64,000 nucleotides of DNA from positions 23,774 through 87,773 of the forward strand of contig JAJRZK010000006.1 of the NCBI GenBank assembly GCA_024275315.1. Direction: 5' to 3'. This stretch comes from Nitrospirota bacterium (lineage in GTDB: Bacteria; Nitrospinota_A; UBA7883). The notes beneath the pieces are model-generated. The model was given only the letters and a program-made list of their open reading frames with translations, searched no databases and was not told the origin of the DNA. This document shows, in pieces, positions 7,545 through 15,875 of this stretch (position 1 is the stretch's first letter; every line of letters begins with the position of its first letter). The translations under genes were made by a program, and so were the position numbers.

Positions 7545-8756
7545 TTAAAACAGATACATTGCGTAGAGCTTGACCCGGTTGTCCGTACCGTCATCGAGCC
7601 CTTTGTACTCGGTTGTCCACGACAGGTATTCCATGCCTATGTAGACCGGATCGACCACCTTGAACTTGTCCGCGAAGTAATAGATCGTGTTCTTGTCCCG
7701 GCCTTCGTTGTCTATATCCTCATAATCGGGATCGTCGAAAGAATACCCCAGTGCGACGGAATTTCTGTCCGATGTTTTTATCCCCAGTTCGATCCAGCCA
7801 CCTTTTGCGTCGATCTCCTTTCCGGTGGTGGCGTTTACCCCCTGGAATATGCCCCCTCTCACGTCGTCCACGTTGCTTCCGAACCAGAGTTCACCCTGCA
7901 TGGTGATCGCCTCGGTGAACAGGGGAATAAACGCGTCTACCCCGTATGCGATGGAATCCCATTTGTTTTGTCCGGCGATTGCGGTGTCGCTCTCCTCCCA
8001 TGCCCGATGGCCCCACACGCCGATCTCGATCCGTTGTTCGCCGACGAACGAGGGGATGCGATAGGCGATCCGGCCCTGCACAGTCGGTTTACCCGAGTTT
8101 TCGCCGTTTGTGACGCCACGGTCATCGTAGTTCTCCCCTGCGATAGCGCCGGTAAGCCCCAGGGCGGCCTGGATGTAAAGCCGGCCTGAGCCGGCCGCGG
8201 GGTGATAGTCGAAACGGAGCTGTGGCCTCCTGTCGCCCAGGTTGCCCGCGCCCCACATCACCATGTCGTAGTTGACCGATGGATAGAGCGGGGAGATAAG
8301 GTCTGATGTCTGGCCGGCGAGGAAGGTGTAGTTGTCTCCGCCAAGCTTCATGTACGCGTGACGCATGCGGAACATGTTGCGTGAATCGGATGACGGCCAC
8401 GCGTAGAAATCGACCTCTATCCTTCCATCAATTTTCAGCGCCGATCCTGTGTCAGGCGCGTTGAACAGTATGCCGAACCGGGACAGGCGCGGTGTCATCG
8501 TAAACGAGGAATTGTCCTTTCTGACGCCGGAGAAGGCGTCTTCGGATCGTATGTATCCGATGATCTGGTTGTCGTTCGGCTCCGAGTCGTCGTAAATGGC
8601 GTCGAGCCGGATAAATCCGTATAGTTTGAAAGTAGATCCCTTTTTCGTCACCAGCGCCGCGCCGTCCTGGCTTGATGCGGTGGCGTTTTTATGGGTGAAA
8701 ACCGTGATCAACATTATCAGAATAGCTGTAATGAACGGCCATGACCGTTTGGACAT
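7545..8756 (-). CDS. Outer-membrane porin (DcaP-like / trimeric porin type)
   Basis: A 403-residue outer-membrane beta-barrel protein. The start at 8756 (MSKRSWPF) follows GGAG and opens a signal peptide with a hydrophobic core (PFITAILIMLITVF) cleaved near ATA-S. The mature part opens KLYGFIRLDAIYDDS and carries porin-like features: FRMRHAYMKLGG, FLAGQTSDLISPLYP, alternating amphipathic strands and a C-terminal YAMYLF ending in Phe, the signature for BAM-dependent assembly. Longer upstream frames lack a signal sequence. The pattern resembles DcaP-type porins, but the substrate cannot be deduced. It appears monocistronic. Confidence 0.85.
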   Translation of the reverse strand: MSKRSWPFITAILIMLITVFTHKNATASSQDGAALVTKKGSTFKLYGFIRLDAIYDDSEPNDNQIIGYIRSEDAFSGVRKDNSSFTMTPRLSRFGILFNAPDTGSALKIDGRIEVDFYAWPSSDSRNMFRMRHAYMKLGGDNYTFLAGQTSDLISPLYPSVNYDMVMWGAGNLGDRRPQLRFDYHPAAGSGRLYIQAALGLTGAIAGENYDDRGVTNGENSGKPTVQGRIAYRIPSFVGEQRIEIGVWGHRAWEESDTAIAGQNKWDSIAYGVDAFIPLFTEAITMQGELWFGSNVDDVRGGIFQGVNATTGKEIDAKGGWIELGIKTSDRNSVALGYSFDDPDYEDIDNEGRDKNTIYYFADKFKVVDPVYIGMEYLSWTTEYKGLDDGTDNRVKLYAMYLF

Positions 8757-8959
8757 AATAGTTCTCCATTTGCTTTTTGGTGTTGGTTTTGTCGTATCGG
8801 GAGCCAACTGTTCCATTTCTGGTGATTTGCGTAGATTGGCGGAATTTCGGAATACCGGTGTTTTGTGAAACCCGCCGGAACCGGACACAGCAATGGCTAC
8901 ATCCAGCTCCCGCTATTTACCACTGAGAGTTTCGTTGACTTTCGACGATGTCGGGCCGT

Positions 8960-9973
8960 CTACAGGTTTGAAAAGGCCGTAAGCCGCTCGAAACCTTTGA
9001 AAGGCTTTCCGTCGATCTCTATGTATGGATCCGGGCCGAAATAGTTTAGCTTTTCACCTGCCTGTCGCGGAAACTTGATATCCCGTCCTTCGCTGAACTT
9101 GAAGCGGTTTTCGCATATCGAGCCCCAGTAGTATTCTCTCTTGTCCGGATTTTTCCTGGCTTCGGAAATGTCCACGGGAACCCAACCGAGCCCTGCGGCG
9201 TAAAACTTCGCCCAGCAGTGGTACCCCCCCGCCTTGAGTTGTTTGCGATCTTTACCAGGTGTGAGAGGATATCCCATTTCAAACTTGACGGGGATATTCT
9301 GGACCCTCATCATCGATGCGAAAAGGGAATGAAAATCGGTGCAGTTACCCGCCCCCTCCCCGGAGCCGTTTATCATCACGCAGGCTCTGTTCACATCCCC
9401 TTTTCCAAAGCCCGGTATCTGCTTGTTATAGTTCATATGGCCGACTATCCAGTCGTAAATGGCTCTTGCTTTTTCTATGGCTCCTTTTTTGCCCGCTGTG
9501 GCCTCGGCGGAATATTTTCTGACCTTGTCGTTTATGACGGCGTAATGGCTTGGCTCGAGAAACAGCCTGAACTGCCCGCTGTCATGCACGTAAAAATCAT
9601 TTTCGGGATCCACTTTTCTGGTCAGGCTTTCGACCCGGTCCACGGTATATACCACATTTATGGAAAAGGGCTTTTTGGGGTTGTCCGTGGTGATGAAGAG
9701 GGCGCTGTTGCCATATTTGGGCTCATGCTCGACAGTGACAGGGTAGGGGCTGTCGATTTTCACGTCAAGAATGCTCTGGTCCTCGTCGCTGGGCGGGTAT
9801 GGTATCCACATGTTCAGCCTGGACGCGCCGGAGGGTATATCCCTGACTTTTACGACATATGTGAAATTGAAAGTCCTGTGATTCGGGGTTGCGGCTTCCA
9901 GAGTTCCGGAAAAACAGAGTGTAAGGAAGGAAAGTGTGACAAAACCAATAAAGCGATTGTGGGCGATATTCAT
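8960..9973 (-). CDS. Secreted transglutaminase-like cysteine protease-fold protein
   Basis: A 337-residue protein with a signal peptide (core IGFVTLSFLTLCFSG) and a transglutaminase-like core domain in the C-terminal half. The expected triad is visible: Cys in GNCTDFHSLF, His in GGYHCWAKFY and Asp in GWVPVDISEA. The N-terminal half (about 30-150) is a beta-rich region (FTYVVKVRDIPSGASRLNMWIPYP) typical of bacterial periplasmic members. Such proteins are thought to act as proteases or amidases on peptides or envelope proteins; the actual substrate is unknown. The ATG is preceded by GAGGAGA. A strong promoter and an unusual leader lie upstream. Confidence 0.88.
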   Translation of the reverse strand: MNIAHNRFIGFVTLSFLTLCFSGTLEAATPNHRTFNFTYVVKVRDIPSGASRLNMWIPYPPSDEDQSILDVKIDSPYPVTVEHEPKYGNSALFITTDNPKKPFSINVVYTVDRVESLTRKVDPENDFYVHDSGQFRLFLEPSHYAVINDKVRKYSAEATAGKKGAIEKARAIYDWIVGHMNYNKQIPGFGKGDVNRACVMINGSGEGAGNCTDFHSLFASMMRVQNIPVKFEMGYPLTPGKDRKQLKAGGYHCWAKFYAAGLGWVPVDISEARKNPDKREYYWGSICENRFKFSEGRDIKFPRQAGEKLNYFGPDPYIEIDGKPFKGFERLTAFSNL

Positions 9974-10002
9974 AGGAAGTCTCCTCTAGATTCTTTTCTG
10001 TG

Positions 10003-10116
10003 TTACATCAGGCGCACCTCCCGCCCGATACGCGAGCCGAGCCCGGGGCGCTTGATGCGGGGAATTTTCAGGGCATGGTTACACCACGCCGCTCGAACGC
10101 CTCAGAGCTTGTGCAT
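10003..10116 (-). other. Small ORF with in-frame TGA (MHKL-stop, or 37-aa candidate selenoprotein)
   Basis: AAGGAGGT, the best ribosome-binding site in this part of the window, precedes an ATG that reads M-H-K-L and then TGA. The same frame stays open for 32 more codons and ends TAA just before the transglutaminase gene's own site. Eleven bases after the TGA a 7-bp hairpin (GGCGTGG / CCATGCC, loop TGTAA) has spacing and a G in the first two loop bases, as in bacterial SECIS elements. Alternatives are a 4-codon leader peptide or a mutated small gene. No Sec machinery is visible in this window to support decoding. Confidence 0.3.
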
Positions 10117-10162
10117 GATGTTGACCTCCTTTTTACGAATCCGACAAAGACTGTTGCGGCCT

Positions 10163-10191
10163 ATTATAGCGCCATTTTTTGTCATTTGTAA
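10163..10191 (-). promoter_or_regulatory. Sigma-70 promoter upstream of the transglutaminase-like gene
   Basis: Minus-strand TTACAA (10191-10186), a 17-bp spacer and a perfect TATAAT (10168-10163). Transcription should start near 10156, giving a leader of about 180 bases that includes the short ORF at 10116. Confidence 0.7.
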
Positions 10192-10305
10192 CCCTGGTAT
10201 TACACTAATCTGAAAAAAATAGGCGACCGGCTGAATATCGACAAATTATCAATGACTTCGAACTTGCCGGCTGGGTCTCCCCGTCTGTCATTTCAGCCGG
10301 GACCA

Positions 10306-10785
10306 TTATTTCAGCATGGTTTCGGCTTGCCGTATACGCTCGGCTTCATAGTCCACCACGAGGTTTTCATATTCGCCATCCATAAGAGGGCTGGAAATGG
10401 CGAAGTCGGCGGAGGACCTGTTGCAGGCCAGCACGATGTTATAAACCGTGGCGATCCGCTGGAGAGCGTGGATGTCCGGCTCGTGAGGGTGTGACATAAG
10501 CGGGTCCCACAGGAAGATGACGACATCGATTTTGTTGTCGGCGATCCTGGCGCCTATTTGCTGGTCCCCTCCCAGCGGGCCGCTTTTAAACAGACAGATC
10601 TCAAGCCCCAACTCGCGGGCGATGATGGTCCCAGTTGTGCCGGTGGCGAAAAGCTCGTGGCGGGCGAGCGACTCCTTGTTGAACTTCACCCATTCGAGCA
10701 TGTCCTTCTTACGTGAATCATGCGCCACAAGCGCGATCCGCTTTTTCTTCGGAAAACGCACTCTTTTATGTGTCGAGTAGCTCAT
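10306..10785 (-). CDS. mgsA: Methylglyoxal synthase
   Basis: Converts dihydroxyacetone phosphate to methylglyoxal plus phosphate, a bypass relieving phosphosugar build-up. The 159-residue protein aligns end to end with the family: ALVAHDSRKKDM near the N-terminus, the phosphate-binding TGTTG, GPLGGDQQIGA with the catalytic Asp, FLWDPLMSHPHEPDIHAL and the final NRSSADF. It begins seven bases after the stop of aclA and so is probably the last gene of an ATP-citrate lyase operon, an unusual partner for it. Translation is likely coupled, since the upstream site (ATGGA) is modest. Confidence 0.95.
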   Translation of the reverse strand: MSYSTHKRVRFPKKKRIALVAHDSRKKDMLEWVKFNKESLARHELFATGTTGTIIARELGLEICLFKSGPLGGDQQIGARIADNKIDVVIFLWDPLMSHPHEPDIHALQRIATVYNIVLACNRSSADFAISSPLMDGEYENLVVDYEAERIRQAETMLK

Positions 10786-10792
10786 GATTCCA

Positions 10793-12622
10793 TTATTTCC
10801 GCGGTGGAGCCTCTCTCCTGCGATGTACGGCGAAATTCACCAGGTAGTTGAACAACCGGATCAACTTTCCACCTTCACGTTTCTGATCGGCCCAGTGGCC
10901 TATCATTCCGATAGTTCTGGCCAGCACGAAAAACCCGTTTAGAGTTTCGTTCGGGAACCCGAGATCGGTTAGAATGCACGCTATGCATCCGTCCACGTTC
11001 AGGATAAGGTTACCCTTTTTGCTCGTGGTGACTTTTTCAACTTCCAGGGCGTAATCGAGATGAGGTGTCCTCAATCCCAGCTCACGCACGCATTTTTTCA
11101 GTTCCAACACCCGCCTGTCCGGATTTTTCACCGACTTGACACGATGCCCGATACCCGGCACCGGGCCGTGGTTCTTTTTCATGTAAGCCAGGAACCCGGT
11201 AATATCGTTCGGGTAGTTCAATAATCCGTAATTGAAAAACTTGCCCGCGTCGGTCACCGCGCCCCCGAACCTGGGACCGATCATTATCAGCCCGGCGGCC
11301 ACCGATTGGCTCATGCCGATACCCGCGCACGCCGCCATGATGGTAGCCAACGCCCCCGACACACACGGGCCATGGTCGGCTGTGAGCATCAGGATACGTC
11401 GTATAACCTCCGCTTCCTTGTCGTTTATCAGCCGTTTGTTCCACAACAGCCCCAGGATGTGGGGAATGTCGTATCCCTTTTCGATAAGGTCGGACGCCGG
11501 ATAACCGCAATAAAGCGGCTCTTCGCCCCGGTCGTCGGTGATGGTGGTCTTTAGCAGGGGCTGGACCATGATGTCGCCGGACCCCAGGACCTCCTCCACC
11601 TTTCTGGGTAAATCCGGCAGTTGCGACGCTGGTATGTCCTCCACCACGCTGGCCTGACCAGTGGCTTTCAGGTCTTCATAAACCTGTTTAATGGTGTTGC
11701 CAAGATCGCCGAAGGTCGGCGGCACGATCACACCGGCTTTCTTCAGGATATCGCTTTTTGACCTGGCCGAACCTTCGCCATGTTGCCCCTCCTTGGCGCC
11801 GGCGTGGCCGAATTTCATCCCCTTGGGCAACGATTCCTGACAAAAACCGGAAACCACGGCTACCAGCTTGATCCGGCGCGGCTTGGCGGCGTACCATTCC
11901 GCGGCTTTCTCCTCGAGATCACCACCCATTTCGCCTACTATGATCACCGATTTGGTTTGGGGGTCCTTCTCGAACAACTCAAGGTAAGTCACGAAATCCG
12001 TACACGGATATGCGTCCCCCCCGATGCCGATAGTCGTGGTGATACCGTCGGCGAACTGGGAAACGAGCCACATGATCTCGTTGGACAATCCGCCGGACTT
12101 GGTCAACACGCCGAACGACCCCTGCCTGTAAAGCTTGGACAGCTTCAGGTTGTTATACTCCCCTCCGACAACCCCCAGCCTGCATTCGCCAGCGGATATG
12201 ATGCCAATGGCCGATGGGCCGTTTAACAGTTTGTTCACCTTTTTTGAATGTTTGATAAGCAGTTTGGCGTCTTTTTCAGGGACACCTTCCGTTATCATCG
12301 ACACGAACTTGATTTTGTCGTTGTCCAGCGCCTCCATGCAGCCCGTATAGGCCCTGTTTGCGCCTATATACACAAGGCAGGTGTTGGTTTCGGGATGGTT
12401 TTCCGTGGCGTCGGCCAGGGTTTTGTATATGGGAATAGACAGAAATTGCGACCCGAAAGGTATTTCCGACGATTTACCGGCGTCAGGGGGATAAACAAAC
12501 GAGGTGACGTTATAATCCCTGTTGCAAAGGTAACAGAACTCCGCCATTCTCTTTGCGGCGTTCACACCGGCCACGCCGCCCATTATCACTACTTTCGTAT
12601 CTTTTGTTGCGACAATACTCAT
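10793..12622 (-). CDS. aclA: ATP-citrate lyase, alpha (citryl-CoA synthetase/lyase) subunit
   Basis: With AclB it cleaves citrate to acetyl-CoA and oxaloacetate using ATP and CoA, the key step of the reductive TCA cycle. The 609-residue chain has an N-terminal succinyl-CoA synthetase alpha-like part (CoA-binding region with GPSAIGIISAGECRLG), the phosphorylated His in MKFGHAGAKEG near residue 275, and a C-terminal citrate-synthase-like lyase domain (about 350-600) with PGIGHRVKSVKNPDRRV. Size and order match the Chlorobium-type two-subunit enzyme. It begins four bases after aclB, so the two are translated from one message. Presence of this enzyme rather than a lone citrate synthase suggests autotrophic CO2 fixation. 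Confidence 0.96.
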   Translation of the reverse strand: MSIVATKDTKVVIMGGVAGVNAAKRMAEFCYLCNRDYNVTSFVYPPDAGKSSEIPFGSQFLSIPIYKTLADATENHPETNTCLVYIGANRAYTGCMEALDNDKIKFVSMITEGVPEKDAKLLIKHSKKVNKLLNGPSAIGIISAGECRLGVVGGEYNNLKLSKLYRQGSFGVLTKSGGLSNEIMWLVSQFADGITTTIGIGGDAYPCTDFVTYLELFEKDPQTKSVIIVGEMGGDLEEKAAEWYAAKPRRIKLVAVVSGFCQESLPKGMKFGHAGAKEGQHGEGSARSKSDILKKAGVIVPPTFGDLGNTIKQVYEDLKATGQASVVEDIPASQLPDLPRKVEEVLGSGDIMVQPLLKTTITDDRGEEPLYCGYPASDLIEKGYDIPHILGLLWNKRLINDKEAEVIRRILMLTADHGPCVSGALATIMAACAGIGMSQSVAAGLIMIGPRFGGAVTDAGKFFNYGLLNYPNDITGFLAYMKKNHGPVPGIGHRVKSVKNPDRRVLELKKCVRELGLRTPHLDYALEVEKVTTSKKGNLILNVDGCIACILTDLGFPNETLNGFFVLARTIGMIGHWADQKREGGKLIRLFNYLVNFAVHRRREAPPRK

Positions 12623-12626
12623 TATC

Positions 12627-13829
12627 CTAGCCCTCCCCCTTTAACGCGAATTTTACGATATCGGTCAGGGGTGTGTACCGGTCGTAAACGTGTATATCGA
12701 ACCCCTCGTCGCCGAGTTTACGCATGGACTCCAGCCCGATAGCCTCGTTGGGCCCGCCACGGCGCACCCAGATCTTTACGCCGTCGAGCTTGCCTTCCTG
12801 CTTGGCCTTGCGAAAACCGGCTATGATGCCTGCGAACGTCGCCTTGACATCGGTGAAGTTGGCGATCGCCCCGCCTACTATTATGTGTTTGATTCCGGGA
12901 AGCGAGCACACCTTGTCCGTCAACGCCTCAACAGCCCAGGCCGGCGGGTCGCCGGAATACTCCGAGTAATTGGCGAGAGTGCCGCCCAGAGCCACCACAG
13001 CGTCGGAATAAAAGACAGAAGCCCCGCCGCCGGCGGGGAGCATGGCCACTTCGCCGCCCGGTATCTCTATGAGCTTGACAGAACCCTTGACGCGGCTGTC
13101 TATCTCCATGATCTGTTTCTCGTCTTCCGTGTAGGCCCGGCCAAACTCGGGGGCGAACGAAAAGTTCCAGTCCGGATGACGGAACCTCGCGTCCCCGTCG
13201 AGCATGATAACAGCGTCCAGCGCGCACAGCTTGCCATCGATCGGGCTTATTATCAGGGGATTTATCTCCATGTACTGGCCGTCCTCGTTGTCATAGCATT
13301 CATACAGGCGGCTGGCGAACTTGCGCATTTTATCTACCAGTTCACCGTCAAACCCCGCCTCCCTGGCGCACGATTCGAGCTGTTCATCTGTCGGTTTTTC
13401 ACCAATTTCCACATGTGTGCGGGAGATTTTTTCCCAGTTATCCTCCACCTCGACCCCGCCGAACTTCGCCATGAGCACTTCCGCTCCCTCCCGGTCCGAT
13501 TTGACCGCCAGGTAATACTCGTCTTCATGGACCAGCATTTCGGCTATGATGACTTGTGAGATGACCAACCCCTGCACCTCCACGCCAAGGATTTCCTTGG
13601 CGGTCGCGATCGCCTGGTCTATATCCAGATCGATTTTTACAAGCCCCAGTTTGAACCTGGAACCGATAGCTTCATGCGCTTTTACAACCATTTTGCATTC
13701 GCGCATCCATTGGTTGGACTGAACCAGAGACTCTATCTGATCAGAAGTGGAAATAACAACATGACGAGGAGTCCTGATGCCCCACTTATTAAACAATTCC
13801 ATACCGGGTCCTTCAAGCACTTTGGCCAT
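12627..13829 (-). CDS. aclB: ATP-citrate lyase, beta (ATP-grasp) subunit
   Basis: A 400-residue ATP-grasp subunit that binds ATP and citrate and pairs with AclA. It shows MELFNKWGIRTP at the N-terminus, VVKAHEAIGSRFKLGLVKID, the ATP-grasp segment with MEINPLIIS and a succinyl-CoA-synthetase-beta-like C-terminal half with AMLPAGGGASVFYSDA and VGGAIANFTDVK. The ATG is preceded by GGAGGAGAG. Its promoter at 13886-13914 gives a short leader. It is the first gene of aclB-aclA-mgsA and divergent from rho. Confidence 0.95.
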   Translation of the reverse strand: MAKVLEGPGMELFNKWGIRTPRHVVISTSDQIESLVQSNQWMRECKMVVKAHEAIGSRFKLGLVKIDLDIDQAIATAKEILGVEVQGLVISQVIIAEMLVHEDEYYLAVKSDREGAEVLMAKFGGVEVEDNWEKISRTHVEIGEKPTDEQLESCAREAGFDGELVDKMRKFASRLYECYDNEDGQYMEINPLIISPIDGKLCALDAVIMLDGDARFRHPDWNFSFAPEFGRAYTEDEKQIMEIDSRVKGSVKLIEIPGGEVAMLPAGGGASVFYSDAVVALGGTLANYSEYSGDPPAWAVEALTDKVCSLPGIKHIIVGGAIANFTDVKATFAGIIAGFRKAKQEGKLDGVKIWVRRGGPNEAIGLESMRKLGDEGFDIHVYDRYTPLTDIVKFALKGEG

Positions 13830-13885
13830 GGACTCTCCTCCAAAAGGCTGAAAATATAGTTATCACAAACTAACAGGAAATAGAG

Positions 13886-13914
13886 AAAATAGCCGAACAC
13901 GAAGGAAAAGTCAA
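13886..13914 (-). promoter_or_regulatory. Sigma-70 promoter of aclB-aclA-mgsA
   Basis: Minus-strand TTGACT (13914-13909), a 17-bp spacer and TATTTT (13891-13886). The start of transcription would be near 13879, about 50 bases before the aclB ATG. Confidence 0.65.
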
Positions 13915-13941
13915 ACAGTCAATAAAACTTTTCAAATATTG

Positions 13942-13970
13942 TTGACAGACCCGCAAAAGGGATGTAGATT
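13942..13970 (+). promoter_or_regulatory. Sigma-70 promoter of rho with a long leader
   Basis: TTGACA (13942-13947), a 17-bp spacer and TAGATT (13965-13970). The rho ATG lies about 240 bases downstream; long leaders are common for rho, which is often autoregulated. The leader contains a small hairpin with a T-run (CGCCG-GTTG-CGGCG-TTTT, 14138-14155) that could attenuate. It lies back to back with the acl promoter. Confidence 0.6.
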
Positions 13971-14219
13971 ACACGAATCAAAGGTTGATGTGCGGCCTTT
14001 GAGGCTACTTGCCATCATTACAGTGCGCGGCCCGCCTGAACGGATGCGGTCGGGGTTGTATTAACGGTCGTCAAACAAAGCTGGTAACAATCGTCAATCC
14101 ATTACGAGTGAGTCTATAGTTTCAATCCCCTGTTTTCCGCCGGTTGCGGCGTTTTCCATCTTTTAACCGATAATCTATTGTTTTCAACAACCATATATAA
14201 CTGTTTTTAACTATCTGTC

Positions 14220-15539
14220 ATGGCCCCTAAAAATTCTTCTGTAAACACCAATGTCAACAACAGCTCCTCCACCGCGGAGATGGAACTGCCGCTAGACATC
14301 AGTTCGCTCACAAACAAAACCATCAACGAATTGACCGAAATCGCCAGCCAGTACAAGATCGAAGGTATCAGGGGGTTGCGCAAGCAAGAGCTGATGTTCA
14401 AGATCCTCGAAGCCCAGACAGTGATGGAGGGGCTGATTTTCGGCGGAGGTGTGCTGGAGATTCTTCCCGACGGGTTCGGGTTTTTAAGGTCCCCCTCGTT
14501 CAACTACCTTCCGGGACCGGACGACATATATGTCTCACCCTCCCAGATCAGGAAATTTGACCTGCACACGGGAGACACCATATCCGGCCAGATACGGCCC
14601 CCAAAAGAGAACGAGCGCTATTTTGCCCTGCTAAAGGTCGAATCGATCAACTTTGAAAGTCCCGAGACCCAGAGAGACAAAATACTTTTCGACAACCTCA
14701 CCCCCCTCTATCCCGATCAGCCGTTCAGGCTCGAATCCACCCAGGGCAACATATCCGGAAGAGTTATGGACCTGGTATGCCCCATAGGAAAAGGCCAGCG
14801 GGCGCTCATAGTGTCCCCGCCCAGGGCCGGCAAAACCATGCTGATGCAATCCATAGCCAACTCTATAACCAAAAACCATTCCGAAGCGTACCTGATCGTA
14901 TTGCTCATAGACGAAAGGCCGGAGGAGGTCACGGACATGGAGCGGTCCGTAGATGGCGAGGTTATCTCCTCCACGTTCGACGAGCCCGCCAGCAGGCACG
15001 TGCAGGTGGCCGAGATGGTTATAGAAAAAGCGAAACGTCTCGTGGAACACAAACGCGACGTGGTAATACTTCTCGACTCGATCACCAGGCTCGCCCGGGC
15101 GTACAACACCATCGTGCCTCCCTCCGGCAAGGTTCTGTCGGGCGGTGTGGACTCCAACGCCCTGCAACGGCCCAAAAGGTTTTTCGGCGCCGCCCGAAAC
15201 CTCGAAGAGGGCGGGTCGCTTACCATCATCGCCACGGCTCTTGTCGACACCGGATCCAGGATGGACGATGTCATATTCGAAGAGTTCAAGGGGACTGGCA
15301 ACATGGAAGTGCATCTGGACAGGCGCCTTGCGGACCGCAGGGTGTTCCCGGCGATAGATATCACCCGCACCGGCACCAGGAAAGAGGAGATGTTGCTCGA
15401 CGCGGCCGACCTGAAACGCATCTGGATTCTCCGCAAGGTGCTCCAGCCCATGGATCCGATAGAGGCGATGGAGCTTCTGACAGAGAAGATGAAAGGCACC
15501 AAGAGCAACAAAAAGTTTCTGGAGTCGATGAACGCTTAA
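14220..15539 (+). CDS. rho: Transcription termination factor Rho
   Basis: Hexameric RNA-dependent ATPase/helicase that ends transcription. Domain order in 439 residues: a short Ser/Asn-rich N-terminal tail (1-25), a Rho N-terminal helical domain (about 30-70), an OSB/cold-shock RNA-binding domain (about 75-145, [22 protein letters not shown]), then the ATPase core with Walker [10 protein letters not shown] (201-209), [16 protein letters not shown], and the Q-loop [17 protein letters not shown]. No Shine-Dalgarno sequence is visible before the ATG. It is followed by rpmE from its own promoter, as in many bacteria. Confidence 0.97.
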   Translation: MAPKNSSVNTNVNNSSSTAEMELPLDISSLTNKTINELTEIASQYKIEGIRGLRKQELMFKILEAQTVMEGLIFGGGVLEILPDGFGFLRSPSFNYLPGPDDIYVSPSQIRKFDLHTGDTISGQIRPPKENERYFALLKVESINFESPETQRDKILFDNLTPLYPDQPFRLESTQGNISGRVMDLVCPIGKGQRALIVSPPRAGKTMLMQSIANSITKNHSEAYLIVLLIDERPEEVTDMERSVDGEVISSTFDEPASRHVQVAEMVIEKAKRLVEHKRDVVILLDSITRLARAYNTIVPPSGKVLSGGVDSNALQRPKRFFGAARNLEEGGSLTIIATALVDTGSRMDDVIFEEFKGTGNMEVHLDRRLADRRVFPAIDITRTGTRKEEMLLDAADLKRIWILRKVLQPMDPIEAMELLTEKMKGTKSNKKFLESMNA

Positions 15540-15564
15540 CACGAAGGGAAAATTCGGGTATAAT
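15536..15564 (+). promoter_or_regulatory. Sigma-70 promoter of rpmE
   Basis: TTAACA (15536-15541, overlapping the rho stop codon), a 17-bp spacer and a perfect TATAAT (15559-15564). The rpmE start codon is 46 bases further on. Confidence 0.7.
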
Positions 15565-15610
15565 CCCCGATTGCAACTTTTCCTGAAAATTAGCGGAACA
15601 AAGTAGAAAA

Positions 15611-15838
15611 ATGAAAAAAGACATACATCCTGAATACACCGAATGCGAAATCACATGCGCTTGCGGGGCCAAGGTTGTCACCAGGGGCGTAATGCCGTTG
15701 ATGCACCTTGACATATGCTCCGCCTGCCATCCTTTCTTCACCGGCAAGCAAAAGCTTATAGACACCGCAGGCCGCATAGAGAAATTCCGCCGCAGATACA
15801 AATCCAGGGACACGGGCGCAAACACCCAGGCAGGGTGA
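15611..15838 (+). CDS. rpmE: 50S ribosomal protein L31 (zinc-binding form)
   Basis: A 75-residue protein beginning [19 protein letters not shown], the standard L31 start. It keeps the zinc ligands (Cys-x-Cys near residue 16-18 and the [13 protein letters not shown] motif), so it is the C+ type used when zinc is sufficient. A basic tail follows. It lies between rho and prfA in the usual bacterial order and has its own promoter. Confidence 0.96.
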   Translation: MKKDIHPEYTECEITCACGAKVVTRGVMPLMHLDICSACHPFFTGKQKLIDTAGRIEKFRRRYKSRDTGANTQAG

Positions 15839-15875
15839 GCGTCCCGTTTTTTTTGACTATTAAGCCCGCCTGAGG

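Noticed and set aside
7109..7573. 154-aa plus-strand ORF
   Set aside because: It runs through the tRNA-Leu gene and the repeat array, has no homology-like features and ends inside the porin gene on the other strand; a shadow.
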